Assembly: GCA_003255065.1 (NCBI GenBank)
Contig: QAOA01006321.1
Span: forward strand, 116,589-180,588
Source: Cercis canadensis
Lineage: Eukaryota > Streptophyta > Magnoliopsida > Fabales > Fabaceae
Reading direction: 5' to 3'
DNA length: 64,000 nt
Below are positions 47,397-58,837 of the stretch, piece after piece; position 1 is the stretch's first letter; every line of letters starts with the position of its first letter. The position numbers were made by a program, and so were the translations under genes. The notes below the pieces were generated by a model. That model was not told where the DNA came from. It saw only the letters and a program-made list of their open reading frames with translations, and ran no database searches.

Positions 47397-47800
47397 CAAG
47401 AAACAAGTGGAAGGATTTGGGGCACATTAGTTGCACGCATTTCACATTTAAATTTGTTATCAATATTTTTATTTTTATTTTTATTTCATTTATGTAGTTT
47501 ATTTGAGGGATGAATAAAATATATTTTCGGTCATATTATGTTCGCACAATTAATTTCAGGTAACATTCTTTCAGACTGGTGTTGTGGGTACCTAACACCT
47601 TCCCCATACATAAACTGACTTCTGAACCCTCTCTGGTTCGTAGACAATTTTTAAAATTCAAAAATGGATCTTCAAATTGTTCCCCATTTTCTTAATACAA
47701 TTAGTGGTGACTCCAAGTTTTCTTTTGAAAATTAATCTTTTTTAAAAGTCCGTCATCTGCATCATAGTGACTTTCAGATAAGTTATGACACCAAGTGAGC
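47397..47800. repeat. Possible LTR/primer-site region of an old retrotransposon
   Basis: The stretch from GGTGTTGTGGGTACCTAACA through CTCTCTGGTTCGTAGAC to TTAGTGGTGACTCCAAG is reminiscent of the LTR end and GGCGACTCC primer-site region of Tat-lineage Gypsy elements as I recall them. No gag or pol follows. Confidence 0.3.
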
Positions 47801-47945
47801 AGGATTCTTAAATAAAATGTAAGTAGGTCTTTTTTCTCACATGGAGAAAAACACGCTTAACAGGAAAATGTGCACTTCTTTTTAATGTATTGGAGCCTAA
47901 AAGAAGCATATGAAATTGAATTGGGGAATTTTAAATTTAAAACTA

Positions 47946-48313
47946 GAGTAAAACCCTTTTTTAATCCTTGAAAAATGCAGCCACTGACAAATTTGTCCTT
48001 CAAAAATTTTCGGTGACAAATTAGTCATTGAATTATTATTTTGCTAACAAATTAGTCATCCGATAGACAAGATCAGTGAAAAGAAAGTGAAGGCTTGAAT
48101 GAGAAAATGATGACTTAAACATAACTAGGCAAGATCAGTGAAAAATATTTAGGAAATGGGTCTGCAGGGCTCCAGAACTTTTCTCATTAAGGTACTAGAT
48201 GACTAATTTGTCAGACAGAATAATAATTCAAGGACCAATTTGTCACTGAAATTTTTTGGAGGACGAATTTGTCAATAGCTACATTTTTCAAGGACTAAAA
48301 AAAGGATTTACTC
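47946..48313. mobile_element. MULE-derived MITE, 368 bp, with perfect 9-bp TSD
   Basis: The left end GAGTAAAACCCTTTTTTAAT and the right end (reverse complement GAGTAAATCCTTTTTTTAGT) form inverted repeats. Both match the termini of the big MULE at 23431. The flanks TTAAAACTA at 47937-47945 and 48314-48322 are identical. Repeated ACAAATT(T/A)GTC and TGAAAAAT motifs echo the MULE's triplicated terminal motif. It has no coding capacity and is a plausible deletion derivative. Confidence 0.85.
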
Positions 48314-48359
48314 TTAAAACTAATTGCATGAAAATTGAAACTATAAATTATTCCAGTTT

Positions 48360-48636
48360 GAGAGGTCCCTTCTTACTTATGATAAATTATTATAAACGGA
48401 ATCCCATGATTGTAGTCAGTCCTCCATCAAACTAGGAGACAAGACATGAAATACACCGCCTGTGTCGTCTTTGATCGTAAGTGACAAGATTTTGTTTGAC
48501 AAATCAATCCACTGAACCCATATTCCTTATTATAAATTATTGTAAGCCTGAGTGCTCCAAACTCCAAATAGGGTGACTTCTTTGATCATAAGTGACAAAC
48601 TGTGGTTAGCCACTTTCCCACCTTGCCCATGTCCTT
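48360..48636. repeat. Duplicated upstream flank of gene copy C
   Basis: ACTTATGATAAATTATTATA and the following CCATCAAACTAGGA match 57484-57552. Non-coding. Confidence 0.6.
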
Positions 48637-49448
48637 TATAAATTCTTATAAACCCTGCTCCTAACTTCAAACAAAGTGGTAATCCTGAAACTGCTTCATC
48701 GATTCTTCGCCCCCTGGATCAAAGGTAAGCTACCCATACCTTATAATTTTTGTGTGATTTTAAGTACTTTTCATTTGATTTCTCTTTAATTTGTTTATGT
48801 TCATCAATTGCTATTATTAACAAATATTGCTTATCTACAACTATGTAAATCACTGTGAAGTGATTTTTTATTTTGAGTTCGAACTCATGCTTTTTTATTT
48901 GAGGCCACAAACATGAACTATGCTTTGTGATGCCATATAGTATACAAATACAACATTTTCTTTTTACTGAGACTTGAGAAATATGTGGTTAGGATTGCTC
49001 ATTCTTGTACCATTTCACTTAATTAATACATGAATTGTGCCCAATGAGCCTTTCTTTGGGCCAACCCTAATAGGCCTTTGAGTCTTGTTATTTTGTTCAC
49101 TTACAATTCAAATATTGGAAGTAGGTGGACGGAAGACAAGGGCCTATTAGCCCAGATTGAACCCCCTGTATCAACCTTTGTTGGTTATATTTTATTTTTA
49201 TTCACATGGGACATGGCTTGTTCGATCATTAGTATGGAGATTGTACGATTATGACCATATTTTCGTTCCTTAATTTTAGTCTAGGTTTTATTATTTTTTG
49301 GTATTTAAAAGTTTAGAGTAAAATAAATATGTTTTATTTCTAGAATAAATACAATATTTAGATTGAGATTTCTTTTGTCTTAGAATTGAGAATAATTATA
49401 TTACTTATGGATTTATTAATATCTTAAATTTGATTTTGTTGTGATTAG
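48637..49448 (+). promoter_or_regulatory. 5' module of gene copy C: TATA, exon 1, 5'UTR intron
   Basis: TATAAATTCTTATAAACC starts at 48637, exon 1 ends GGATCAAAG at 48724 before GTAAGC, and the intron (724 bp) ends GTGATTAG at 49448. Sequence and order match the module of copy B. Confidence 0.55.
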
Positions 49449-49455
49449 TTGAAGA

Positions 49456-49895
49456 ATGACAGGAGTAAACTTCTGAACACCAATCCATTGTGTTATAATG
49501 TTTTTGGTAAGAACAATCATGGCTCATCTCCAAGCGAAATCTCAGTGTATGAAAGTATATTCATATGAAGAACATAATGTTATTATATGGGCAATTTACA
49601 TCAGTTTATTTACTTATGGTATGATATTGGTAATAGAATTTGGATGCAAAATCTATAACCAAGCTCTACATTCAATCATCAAAAGGTTTAGTCCCTTATT
49701 GGGAGCTCTTGTTGTGGTTATGCATATGTTGCTCTTACACTCAAGATTTGGTTGGTTCACACTTAAATTATGGGCTATTTCTCTAGTTGGAATCATATTG
49801 TGGTCGTTGCAAGAAATTAAAGAAATGTATCAATGCATTTGTAATGGGCTTCACAATTTCAGTGAAAAATTAGGAAGTTATTTTCACAATTTTTA
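49456..49895 (+). pseudogene. Small multi-pass membrane protein, family copy C
   Basis: The family start at 49456 (MTGVNF) meets TGA at 49474, where copies A and B have Pro-Thr. An in-frame ATG at 49498 opens 132 intact residues: MFLVRTIMAHLQAKSQC, then hydrophobic AIYISLFTYGMILVIEFG, a basic loop, ALVVVMHMLLLHS, WAISLVGIILWSL and a C-terminus QEIKEMYQCICNGLHNFSEK. This is the only copy whose C-terminal frame is continuous, and it shows what copy A lost. If translation began at 49498 it could still make a protein lacking about 14 N-terminal residues. I do not recognise the family. No signal peptide or catalytic motif is apparent. Confidence 0.55.
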
Positions 49896-49915
49896 GTGAA
49901 AACTAAAAAGATAGG

Positions 49916-51037
49916 ACATTACTTTCATAGAGAATATGACATTGTTCAATAACTTCAGTTTGCCTGGATTTGTGCTTATGCTTCAACTTGGTTGGAAGGA
50001 ATTCTGTATATGTATATGTTTCATTTTCTGTCTTCATCTTGTGTGGCTTTGAAGCTCTTCTTGTCATGTAATTCTTTAAAGTTCTATAAGATCTAGCAAT
50101 TTAATTCTATGAAGTTCATGATCAACAATAAAAAAGGTTTTACATATTGATGACATGCTCAATTTTTCTTTGAAGCTCCCATTTTTCCTCACAATGAATT
50201 TATTTTGATCAAGGAATAATGGGCATTAGTAGTAAAAATCAAGTTTCAAGTAAACCTGACTCAAACAGACAGACAGAGAGAGAAAGTACAATAATTGGAT
50301 GGGCAAAATTGTGTGGCATGTTTCAACCATTCTCTTATCCCATAATCAATTGGAGCAATTATTGTCATTTGAGGTGTTGCTGAATCTTTAAGAATTCAAA
50401 GTTTGACAAAAAATACTAAATTTAGTCCTCCACTCCTCCAAGGAAAAAGAGTACAATTAGTTTAAGATGAGAATAAAAATATTCTGTCATATGTCAAGTT
50501 AATTTATTATACTTGTGGCAATGGATCACTAAATTGAGTCAAATTTTAAAATTATATAATAAATTAAAAAAAGAGAAATGTTATTCATATATTAATTGTT
50601 GAAGTATATTATCAATATGGAAAAGATAAAATTTCATGTTGTACTATAGTATTCAGCTTTCAGTAAAGGAAGACCGTGTTCGGATTAAATTTAATTAGAA
50701 GGAGAACAAAATTGTCTTCTATTATAAAATGTAGGCGCTTATGTTCATATGTTTTGTTGTCAAACTTGTTTCACCTATTATATGGTTATGTCAATATGAT
50801 AAAGTAAAAGTAGTAAATTACAATTTTTAGTTTATTTATTTGGATTCTTTAAAAGGAAGGTGCATTGTAACGGGTAAAATGTAAATGTATCTATCATTAA
50901 AATAATAAATGACTAAAGATAATTACACATTATTCTATTAAATTTAGTTTTAAAAACTAATAAAAGATTCATATTTTCTCCCTTTTTAATAATACATCAT
51001 CTTATTCAATGTAATTTTTTTAGAACAATTAAAAGAT
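49916..51037. repeat. 3' flank of copy C including block T, copy 2
   Basis: Positions 50218-50590 match the blocks at 37798 and 57705 (GGGCATTAGTAGTAAAAATC, TTGGATGGGCAAAATT). The rest is AT-rich and non-coding. Confidence 0.6.
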
Positions 51038-51248
51038 GGAGATTCTTAGATACTTTTAGTATTTATGTGGTATGTCATACCACATAGGAATAGCTAATGT
51101 GTAAATGACATGTATACAAGTCAATTGTTTTCAAGTTTATTTGAGAAAATAAGATAAATTATATTTTATATCCAATAAAATATAAAAATTATGTATAATT
51201 GTCACACCAGTATAGTATAACATACCATGTAATATAATAAAATCTCCG
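51038..51248. mobile_element. MULE-type MITE, 211 bp, with 9-bp TSD
   Basis: Inverted-orientation relative of 840-1051. It begins GGAGATTCTTAGATACTTTT and ends ATCTCCG, flanked by TTAAAAGAT (51029-51037) and TTAAATGAT (51249-51257), 8 of 9 matching. Shared length, termini and duplication size make this a coherent family. Confidence 0.75.
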
Positions 51249-51494
51249 TTAAATGATACTTCTTTCTTTCTTTTTAAATTTTCTCAGCACCCTTCGTTTG
51301 CCCCCGTTTTCTTCTCTCTCTCATTTTCTTAATGGCAATAAAGCGTGGAAACTGAAAGGGGAGTTCCCTTTCCAAGGCATCCTTTCAATTTTTATGCATG
51401 TGGGGCTAACTTGGCCACATTTCCGGCAATTCCCATGATTCCAAAGGCCATTTCACTTTACTGACATCACTGTCCAACATTTCATTTTCCTTAT

Positions 51495-51540
51495 TATAAA
51501 TTCTTATAAACCCTTCTCCAAACTTCAAACACGGTGAACG
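51495..51540 (+). promoter_or_regulatory. Orphan TATA/exon-1 start of the membrane-protein family
   Basis: TATAAATTCTTATAAACCC and then CTCCAAACTTCAAACACGGTG match the other 5' modules. The module stops after GGTGAACG without the exon end or intron. Confidence 0.55.
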
Positions 51541-51679
51541 GCCAAGATCTTGTCATGACATAAAAGAATGAATAATAATAATTAGGGTAATATCTTGGTT
51601 CCTCTTTCCACGAAGGTCCCTTGGTACAATAAATAGATAACATACCTGGAAGGATTGAACCACTTCATTAGTCTTTGAA

Positions 51680-52289
51680 GTCAGGTTTCAAGTAAACTTG
51701 AGTCAAATAAAAAGAGAGAGAGAGAACTATAATATAGTAGGGTGTGTTTGGATGAGGTATTTATAGAGTGTAATGTATTTGTAGTGTATATTTGAAATAC
51801 CAATTTTCAATTACTCTGTTTGTATAATTTTTTAAAGTATTTTTAAAATTTCAATATATTTTTAGAGTGACTTTCAAAACCCCAATACAGTGTATTTTAA
51901 ATTTAGTTAAAATAGTGTGTATTTAAAATGCTGCATTTCAATTACGTGTATTTGAAATACATAATAATTTGTCAAATACCCCATCCAAACACAACCTAAT
52001 TGGATGGGCAAAATTTTGTGGAATGTTTCAACCCTTCTCCTATTTTAGAATCAATTGGAGCAATTATTGTCATTTGAGGTGTTGCTGAAGCTTTGAGAAT
52101 TCAAAGTTAAACAAAGATTACTATAAGTATACACATCACTCTATTAAGTGTTGTTTGAAAAAATGATAAAAGACTCATATTTCCTCTCTTTCTAATTATC
52201 CATCACCTTATTAAATGTCCTTTTTTTAGAAAAAAATTAAAGATTATTACTTTGTCTCTCTATGTTTTCTTAACGTCCTTCATCTCCCC

Positions 52290-52328
<39 letters not shown>

Positions 52329-52345
52329 GCGGTATCTTCTTGATG
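51680..52345. repeat. Block T copy 3, split by a MITE, plus a (CT)n tract
   Basis: Block T sequence 51680-51735 resumes at 51997 (TAATTGGATGGGCAAAATTT). Positions 52140-52185 are the unoccupied counterpart of the 54631 element. A CT repeat of about 20 units lies near 52286-52325. Confidence 0.65.
51740..51996. mobile_element. MITE with GGGTGTGTTTGGATG ends, 257 bp
   Basis: The left end GGGTGTGTTTGGATGAGGTA pairs with the right end (reverse complement GGTTGTGTTTGGATGGGGTA). Block T sequence on both sides marks it as an insertion. Only TA is clearly repeated at the flanks, so the superfamily is uncertain (Tourist-like or hAT-like). A truncated relative is at about 55633-55825. Confidence 0.6.
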
Positions 52346-53100
52346 GCAAGAAAGCAAGGAAACTGAAGTCACCAAGCTTTTGAAATTTTTGTAAACAATT
52401 AGTTATTTAATTCAACTAGTAATCTAGACAAGAGATAAACAAAAGAAACTTTATGATGATTGGACGCACAAATTGGACTAAAAAAATGAAGTATTGAGAC
52501 ATGAAAGGATGAGAAAAATGAACCAAAGTTACTTCTAAGAGAGAGAGAGAGAGAGGTTGTCCTTTTATTTTATCATTTTGTTTCTTAACGGAGTGGATCT
52601 TAAGGCAATATATATGTTTTTTTTTTTATTACATAAGAACGTAATATAGTAGGAAAAGGAGAAAGGAATATATGACAGTAATACAACTTGAAAATATATA
52701 TGGTTTACAAGCTTATTAGTAGTGAACAAAATATTGGATGAAGAGAAAGGAAATAGCTTAAAGGCAATAGAGAGGCAATTCTATTGTTAAAGTTTGTATT
52801 GTTTGATAGTTGCTAGAAATTTTGCAGCCTAATTTATCCTTTCAGAAATGCATTTGCAATCCTTACTCCATGGCCCCCCTTGTCAATATACTACTCTCTT
52901 TCCCTTTTAATTTATGTTTTATTCTTTTTCCTTTAAAACTAAACTCATAGAATGCTAAAAAAAAAAAAAATAGTACATAACATCTAGTCATAGCAATAAT
53001 AATAGCTTCAGATAGAATTATTAATAGTGAAATTTATGATCTACATTAGTATAGTATACAATCATACAAACACAAACAACGCATGTATATATGGCTTACA
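52346..53100. other. AT-rich intergenic interval
   Basis: Positions 52333-52510 are similar to 55145-55440 (GATGGCAAGAAAGCA..GGAAACTGAAGTCACC), a further duplicated piece. No gene is seen. Confidence 0.5.
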
Positions 53101-53470
53101 GTAGTGCACTAGTGCGTTTTACCTACTTACCTTTGCTTAATTTACCACAATGTCCTCGGTTGACGATTGCAGTGACATTAGTGACTAGTGACTACTGACA
53201 TTATGCGAGTAAACTCTGGGTTAAAAAGGGAATATTCCTTGCAACTTTTATGAGAACAAACTGACCCACATTTCCCCGCCAACACTCTCACATGCCACTG
53301 GGCAGACAAATCAGAAAGTGAGACATGCCTTAGAGAAGAGAAGTTTAAGAGGGATTTTTGTTTTGTTTTATTACATGGGAATATGCTTGGCTAAACCTCA
53401 CTAAATTTTGTTATTTCAAAACATTAAAAAATGAAAAGGAAAATAGATAACGGAAATTAAGTCCTGACAA
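53101..53470. repeat. Duplicated block R, copy 2 (identical to copy 3)
   Basis: The 370 bases are, as read, identical to 58838-59207 with no indel, while the first copy at 6385 is clearly diverged. The copy ends 3 bases before an N at 53473. Either a very recent duplication or an assembly artefact. Confidence 0.85.
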
Positions 53471-53473
53471 TAN

Positions 53474-54379
53474 CAAGGTCAAAGACCATATTGCAAGAAC
53501 AAACATGGTTCCAAAGGTAATTTCATCTTATACCACTTATCATCTAAAGTGTATTCACTTTTATGTTTTTTTGAGTCTCTATTTGTGAATAGTAAATATA
53601 AGATTGATTTAAATATTTTAAAGTATGTTCAGTTTATATATATTTTACACAAGTAAAATGTATATTATTTTTGTTTAAAAATTAATAAAATATTTAAAAA
53701 TATCTATTTTAAATAAATAATTTAAAAACTACTCTATTTATATAAATAATTTATAAAAATATATTATTAAGGTCAATTTGTCTAAAATCACATTTACTTT
53801 AAATTTTAATTTATTCCTTATTAGTTTTCATTGTTTTGACTCGCTCCAACAACAATACGCCCATGAAGAACAAGTGAACTAACGAAGAAATCTAGGTGGA
53901 TAATGAACTTGGTTAATAATTTGAGCAATTTTAGCAAAGAAAAGTGCCCATTTTAACTAAGAAAAGACAAATTGACAAAGAAATCTAATTGGCAATTTTG
54001 CACCTAATATTCTGGTGAACTTGTTTGCTTTATTGACTGTACGGTTAATTATGATATACATCAGTCGCGTGCAAGAGTTTGTGTGTGAGAAGCATGCTGC
54101 CTTGGGAATGACATAGCTATTTCCAATCCAAGTGTCACTTTGTGGGCCTATAAATAATTACTTCACCATATATAATTCACTTGTTAACAGAATCTTAAGT
54201 TCTGAATTATGTGACAAGATTAAAGTAGATAGAGCAAATTGTTAGCTGTGTTTATGTGAGTCTAACTTTACACCCCACTACTTCTCATTTCAACTCAATT
54301 TTTTTGTCTTCATCCTATAATACCATTGGAGAACATGGAAATGCACAAACCAGATGCGAGATCAATTTTTTATCAAGGA
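53474..54379. other. AT-rich intergenic interval
   Basis: I recognise no gene or repeat here beyond low-complexity AT tracts. Confidence 0.5.
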
Positions 54380-54621
54380 ATGACGGGCATTAGTACTAAA
54401 AGTCAGGTTTCAATTAAACCTGAACTCAAATAGAGAGAGAGAGTGTGTTATTTTACAATGTACAATAATTGGATGGGTAAAATTTTGGCGCATATTCCAA
54501 CTATTCTTCAATCTCATAATCAAAGAGCAATTATTGTCATATGAGATATTGCTAAAGCTTTGAGAATTCAAAGTTAAACAAATATCATTGTTAGTTTATG
54601 CATCACTTTATTAAATGTAAT
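54380..54621. repeat. Block T, copy 4
   Basis: GGGCATTAGTACTAAAAGTC, ATAATTGGATGGGTAAAATT and the following lines match the other block T copies. Confidence 0.65.
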
Positions 54622-54630
54622 TTTCAAAAA

Positions 54631-54983
54631 GGTGAGAGCTATGCTCCCTTTACCTTAGTTTGGTAGGCTTGGACTACTTAGTAATTTTAGTATCATTACA
54701 AAAATCTCAAAAAATTGAGTCACTCAGTATATGTCAAAAGATATTCTTTATAAAATGCAAGAACAACAAATATAAGAAAATATGTTAAGAAATAAAATTT
54801 TTAAGTATATTTTTTGACATATTTTCTTATATTGTGTTGTTCTTACATTTTATAAGTAATTGTATATTTTAACACATATTAAATTATTCAATTTTTTGAG
54901 ATCTTCACAACGACACCAAAGTCACGATGTATGTCTTATTGGGTAATCTCACCAAATTGAGGCGGAGTAGCATAGCTTTCATC
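54631..54983. mobile_element. Foldback MULE-type MITE, 353 bp, with perfect 9-bp TSD
   Basis: The ends GGTGAGAGCTATGCT and (reverse complement) GATGAAAGCTATGCT lead into a long palindrome centred near 54800 (ATATGTTAAGAAAT..; ATATTTTTTGACATAT). TTTCAAAAA is repeated exactly at 54622-54630 and 54984-54992. The paralogous sequence at about 52140-52185 runs through this point without the element. It is related to the split element at 4798-5755. Confidence 0.8.
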
Positions 54984-54992
54984 TTTCAAAAA

Positions 54993-55632
54993 TAATAAAA
55001 GACTCATATTTCCTTTCTTTCTAATTATATGTCACTTTATTAAATATAATTTTTTTAAAAAAATTAAAAGATTAATGCTTTCTCTTATGTTTTCTTAACA
55101 CCTTTCAATTTCATCCTCCCTTGCCTCTCTCTCCCCCTCTTAGGCGGTATATTCTTGATGGCAAGAAAGCATGGAAACTGAAGTCACCAAGTTTTTGGTA
55201 TTTTTGTAAGCAATGAGTTATCATTATTATTATTTTTATTTTTTTATTTTTGGTTACGATTCTAGATTTGAATACAGAATTCACAAGCCTTAAAGATGAC
55301 CTCAATGCCATTTAACTACAAATCTAGACAAGAGGTAAACAAAGGAAAGTCTATCATAATTGGATGCATAAATATTGGACTAAAAAATAAAGTCTTGAGA
55401 CATGAAAGGATGAGAAAAATCAACCAAAGTTACTTCTATATGATGTCCTTTTATTCTATGATTTTTATTTTTGTTTCTCACGTTTTAATAGCAAGTCATC
55501 CACACCAACTCAGCATATATAAGACAAACGAAATGTGCTAATTTAATCAAACAAATATATTGCAGCATAAATAAAATTTTTAATCATGATCTGTGTCCAC
55601 TTTGCGTTCAACTTTTGGATCTATGGACTTAA
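54993..55632. repeat. Duplicated host flank
   Basis: Similar to 52180-52510 and, from about 55475, to 4325-4375 and 58495-58545 (GTTTCTCACGT..AGCAAGTCATCCACACCAAC). No gene is seen. Confidence 0.55.
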
Positions 55633-55825
55633 GGTATGTTTGGATAAAGTATTTGTAGACTATAATGTATTTATAGAGTGTATTTGAAATACTTATTTTA
55701 AATTACTCTGTTTGTGTATTTTTTAATGTATTTTTAAAATTTTAATATATTTTTTAATGACTTTCAAAATCACAGTATAGTGTATTTTAAATTCACTCAA
55801 AATAGAGTGAATTTCAAGTTCACTC
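55633..55825. mobile_element. Truncated relative of the 51740 MITE
   Basis: Starts GGTATGTTTGGATAAAGTAT, shares ATTACTCTGTTTGT and the GACTTTCAAAA segment, and stops at about 55825 where PPR-derived sequence begins. The right terminal repeat is missing. Confidence 0.55.
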
Positions 55826-55829
55826 TCTC

Positions 55830-56387
55830 CGGCCCTTTCTCCTTCTCCCTCGACACCTCATCCACCCTCCCCCCAAACCTCTCCTCTCCTTCTTGTTCAC
55901 CATTCTAGTACTCCTCCAACTACCGATGCTGCCGCCGCCCACAAGCACCGCGGTTGTCAATCACAAGCTCACCTAAATCCACGCTATCATATACAAATTG
56001 GGTCTTAGAAACAACCCATTAGTCCTCACCAAGTTCACCTCCACTTCCTCCAAGCTTGATGCTATTTCCTATGCTTCGTCTTTTCTATTCTCCTCTGGTG
56101 CCAATAACCGCGTCTACGATACATTCCTCTTCAATACTGTCATTAGAGCTTATGCTCAAATGGGTAATTCAAAGGAGAAGGCTATAAATGTCTATCAAAC
56201 TATGCTCCATTATGGAGTTTTGCTTGATAAGTTCACATACCCATTTGTACTCAAGGCCTATGCGGGCCTCGCTGATTTAAATTTAGGCAAATCTGTTCAT
56301 GGATCGGTGGTAAAGTTTGGGTTTGATGATGATATTCATGGACTTAGGGAAATGTGGATCAGTGTATCAAACAAAATGTGCATATAA
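55830..56387 (+). pseudogene. PPR protein N-terminal fragment
   Basis: The frame reads K-L-T, TAA, IHAIIYKLGLRNNPLVLTKF, then YDTFLFNTVIRAYAQMGN, INVYQTMLHYGVLLDKFTYP, FVLKAYAGLADLNLGKSVHG and SVVKFGFDDDIHG. This is the start of a PLS-class pentatricopeptide repeat protein, a family of organelle RNA-binding proteins usually 450-800 residues long. A TAA replaces the Gln expected in the (Q)IHA motif. The sequence leaves the family after DDDIH and stops at 56387, so only about two to three repeats remain. The local base composition is richer in GC than its surroundings. It directly abuts a truncated MITE, which suggests it was moved or trimmed by transposon activity. Confidence 0.8.
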
Positions 56388-56950
56388 AGAGACGAACTTG
56401 TGCCCATTAAAGGAAAAGAACCCTAGAGTTCAACTTGTGCCCTTAACCACCAACTAGCACGTAAGCATCCAACTACACTAGGTATAGCATGATAATATAA
56501 TAATCAAAATGGAAACTATAACAAATTGATAAAATGTTAATTAGATGTGAGCCTTTGAGAAAGTGTTTAAAAAGTAAAATATGGATAGACATTATTGTAT
56601 AAAAGCATCGTGGGTAAGGCCCACACTGCTTATATAAAAGGGAACTGAACCTTGTGATGAGCATTTATGCGAGTAGATTTGAGGCACATAAGTTAATGCA
56701 AATTACCACACTTATGTATGATAGTGACTCACACTGCTTATTTATTCTAGGTTTTATTATTTTTTTGGTATTTAAAAGTTTAGAATAATATTTTTTTGGA
56801 CTAAACCCAACTTTTGGATGCCGAAATCCCAAATCGGCTGAGGTTTGTCATTTGCTTAATTTACCACAATGACATTTATGTAAACTCTGTGTTGAAAGGG
56901 GAATTCCCTTTGCCTCACTGTACTGACATCACTTACCAACATTTCATTTT
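56388..56950. other. Non-coding interval
   Basis: AT-rich. Positions 56740-56950 carry pieces of the duplicated flank. No gene. Confidence 0.5.
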
Positions 56951-56956
56951 CCTTAT

Positions 56957-57150
56957 TATAAATTCTTATAAACCCTTCTCCAAACTTCAAATACGGTGGT
57001 AAACAGTTTCATCTATTCCTTGCCCACCAGCCTCAAAGGTAAGGTATCAATAGCATATAATTTTTGTATGATTTTAATTAGTTTTCACTTTTTAGATTTG
57101 ATCTCTCTTCAATCTGTTTATGTTCATGAATCGCCATTATCAATAATTTT
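56957..57150 (+). promoter_or_regulatory. 5' module of the membrane-protein family without a gene body
   Basis: TATAAATTCTTATAAACC at 56957, exon 1 ending CCTCAAAG at 57038 before GTAAGG, and the first 110 bases of the intron. At about 57150 it joins sequence paralogous to 780-1250, so no coding exon follows. Confidence 0.55.
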
Positions 57151-57400
57151 AATACTGGTGAGCCACAAATTGTTGGATAAAATATAATTAAGTAAATCAC
57201 ATAATCTGAATTGTGTCCTATGTTACCAAGAAAGCATTTTGCAACCCTGAAGCAGTACGTACATAGATCCTGCTTTTTGTTCCCTTTTTGCTTTTGCTCA
57301 AGGGTTGGCCAAAAGAAAGGAAAAGTCCAACCTAACTTACTTTTTTTCCCTTCCTTTTTGGAGAGAGGATTTTTTTTTTTTTGAGACAATTAGCCAAAGG
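57151..57400. repeat. Paralogue of 780-1250 with the MITE site unoccupied
   Basis: AATTAAGTAAATCACATAAT at about 57188 contains the single target TTAAGTAAA into which the MITE at 840-1051 inserted in the other copy. Confidence 0.8.
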
Positions 57401-58837
57401 AAATGTTACTTATGATAAATTATTATAAACCCTGCTCCAAACATTTCTGGTCCTATAAAGTATTCCATCCTGAAATGTCCATTGTTACTTATGATAAATT
57501 ATTATAAACGGAAGCCTATGATTGTTAGTGGTTCCTCCATCAAACTAGGACTGTGTCGTCTTTAAAGTTCTATAAGATATAGTAATTTAATTATATGAAG
57601 TTCATGATCAACAGTAAGAAAAGATTTGCATATTGATGACATGCTCAAATTTTCTCCCATTTCTCCTCATATAATCAATTTTTGATAATGAAATAATGGG
57701 CATTAGTAGTTAAAATCAAGTTTTAAGTAAACCTGACTCAAATAAAGAGAGAGAGAGAGAGAGGTATAGTACAGTGATTGGATGGGCAAAATTTTATGGC
57801 ATGTTCCAACCATGCTCCTATTTTAGAATCAAAGAGCATTTATTGTCATATGAAGTGTTGCTGAAGCTTTGAGAATTCAAAGTTAAACAAAGATTACTAT
57901 AAGTTTAATCCTCCACTCCTCCAAGGAAAAAGAGTACAATTAGTATAAGATGAGAATGAAAATATTCCGTCAAGTTAATTTATAATACTTGCGTTAACGG
58001 AGGACCAAATTGAGTTAAAATTGAGAATTTTATACTAAATCAAGAAAAGAAAAATGTTATTCATACATTTCAATCTCTTTTTTTTTTTTTTTTACTAAAA
58101 ATATCTTAATTTCATATCATTCCATATATTGTGAACCCTAATTAAATTTTAGATTCAGAAAAAAGTTTTAAGTGAGTTCAAATAAAATTATAAAGTAGTT
58201 GACATGTGTGATATAAAATGATATGAAATTGAAATGTATAAATAACATAACCTTAAAATTTCAAAAAAAATCAACATCATATCCAAAATTGTGGTAACAA
58301 AGGACCGAATTGAGCCAAAATTGAAAATTATATACTAAATTAAGAAAGAGAAATGTTATGCACATACTTCAATTTAATATATATTTTTGTTAAATGAAAA
58401 AGAAAATAGGTAACATAAATTAAATTCCTAATACTATAACTAAAAAGAGGCAATATATACTAGATTCACATACCATAACTTATTAGTATTTTTAATTTTA
58501 ATTTCTGTTTCTCACGTGTTAGAAGCGAGTCATCCACAACAACTCACCTGGTTGAAAACTAAAACTAGAAAAAAGGATACTTAAGCTATAGCGTGTTCAA
58601 TCTTCTCATCCTAATAAAGAAAATGCCATGGTAGTGCTTGACCTTTCTATTTGTCTCTTTGCCATCTCCTATACTTCACTTCCACGAATTTTCCTTGAAT
58701 ACACCTTTGACCAACGCCTTTTATTTATTTTTCAACATTTCCAGAAATAATTCAATTCTATGAATATCGGTTGTATACCTATGATTCAGTCAAAGCCAAC
58801 ATCGTGATTTCTCAGCTCACAAATTAATTACAAATGT
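57401..58837. repeat. Composite duplicated flank: block T copy 5 and relatives
   Basis: 57484-57552 matches 48370-48440, 57705-58000 matches block T, 58165-58545 matches 3975-4380, and 58545-58837 matches 5800-6430. The same order of the last three blocks around 4-6.4 kb shows a long shared segment. Non-coding. Confidence 0.65.
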
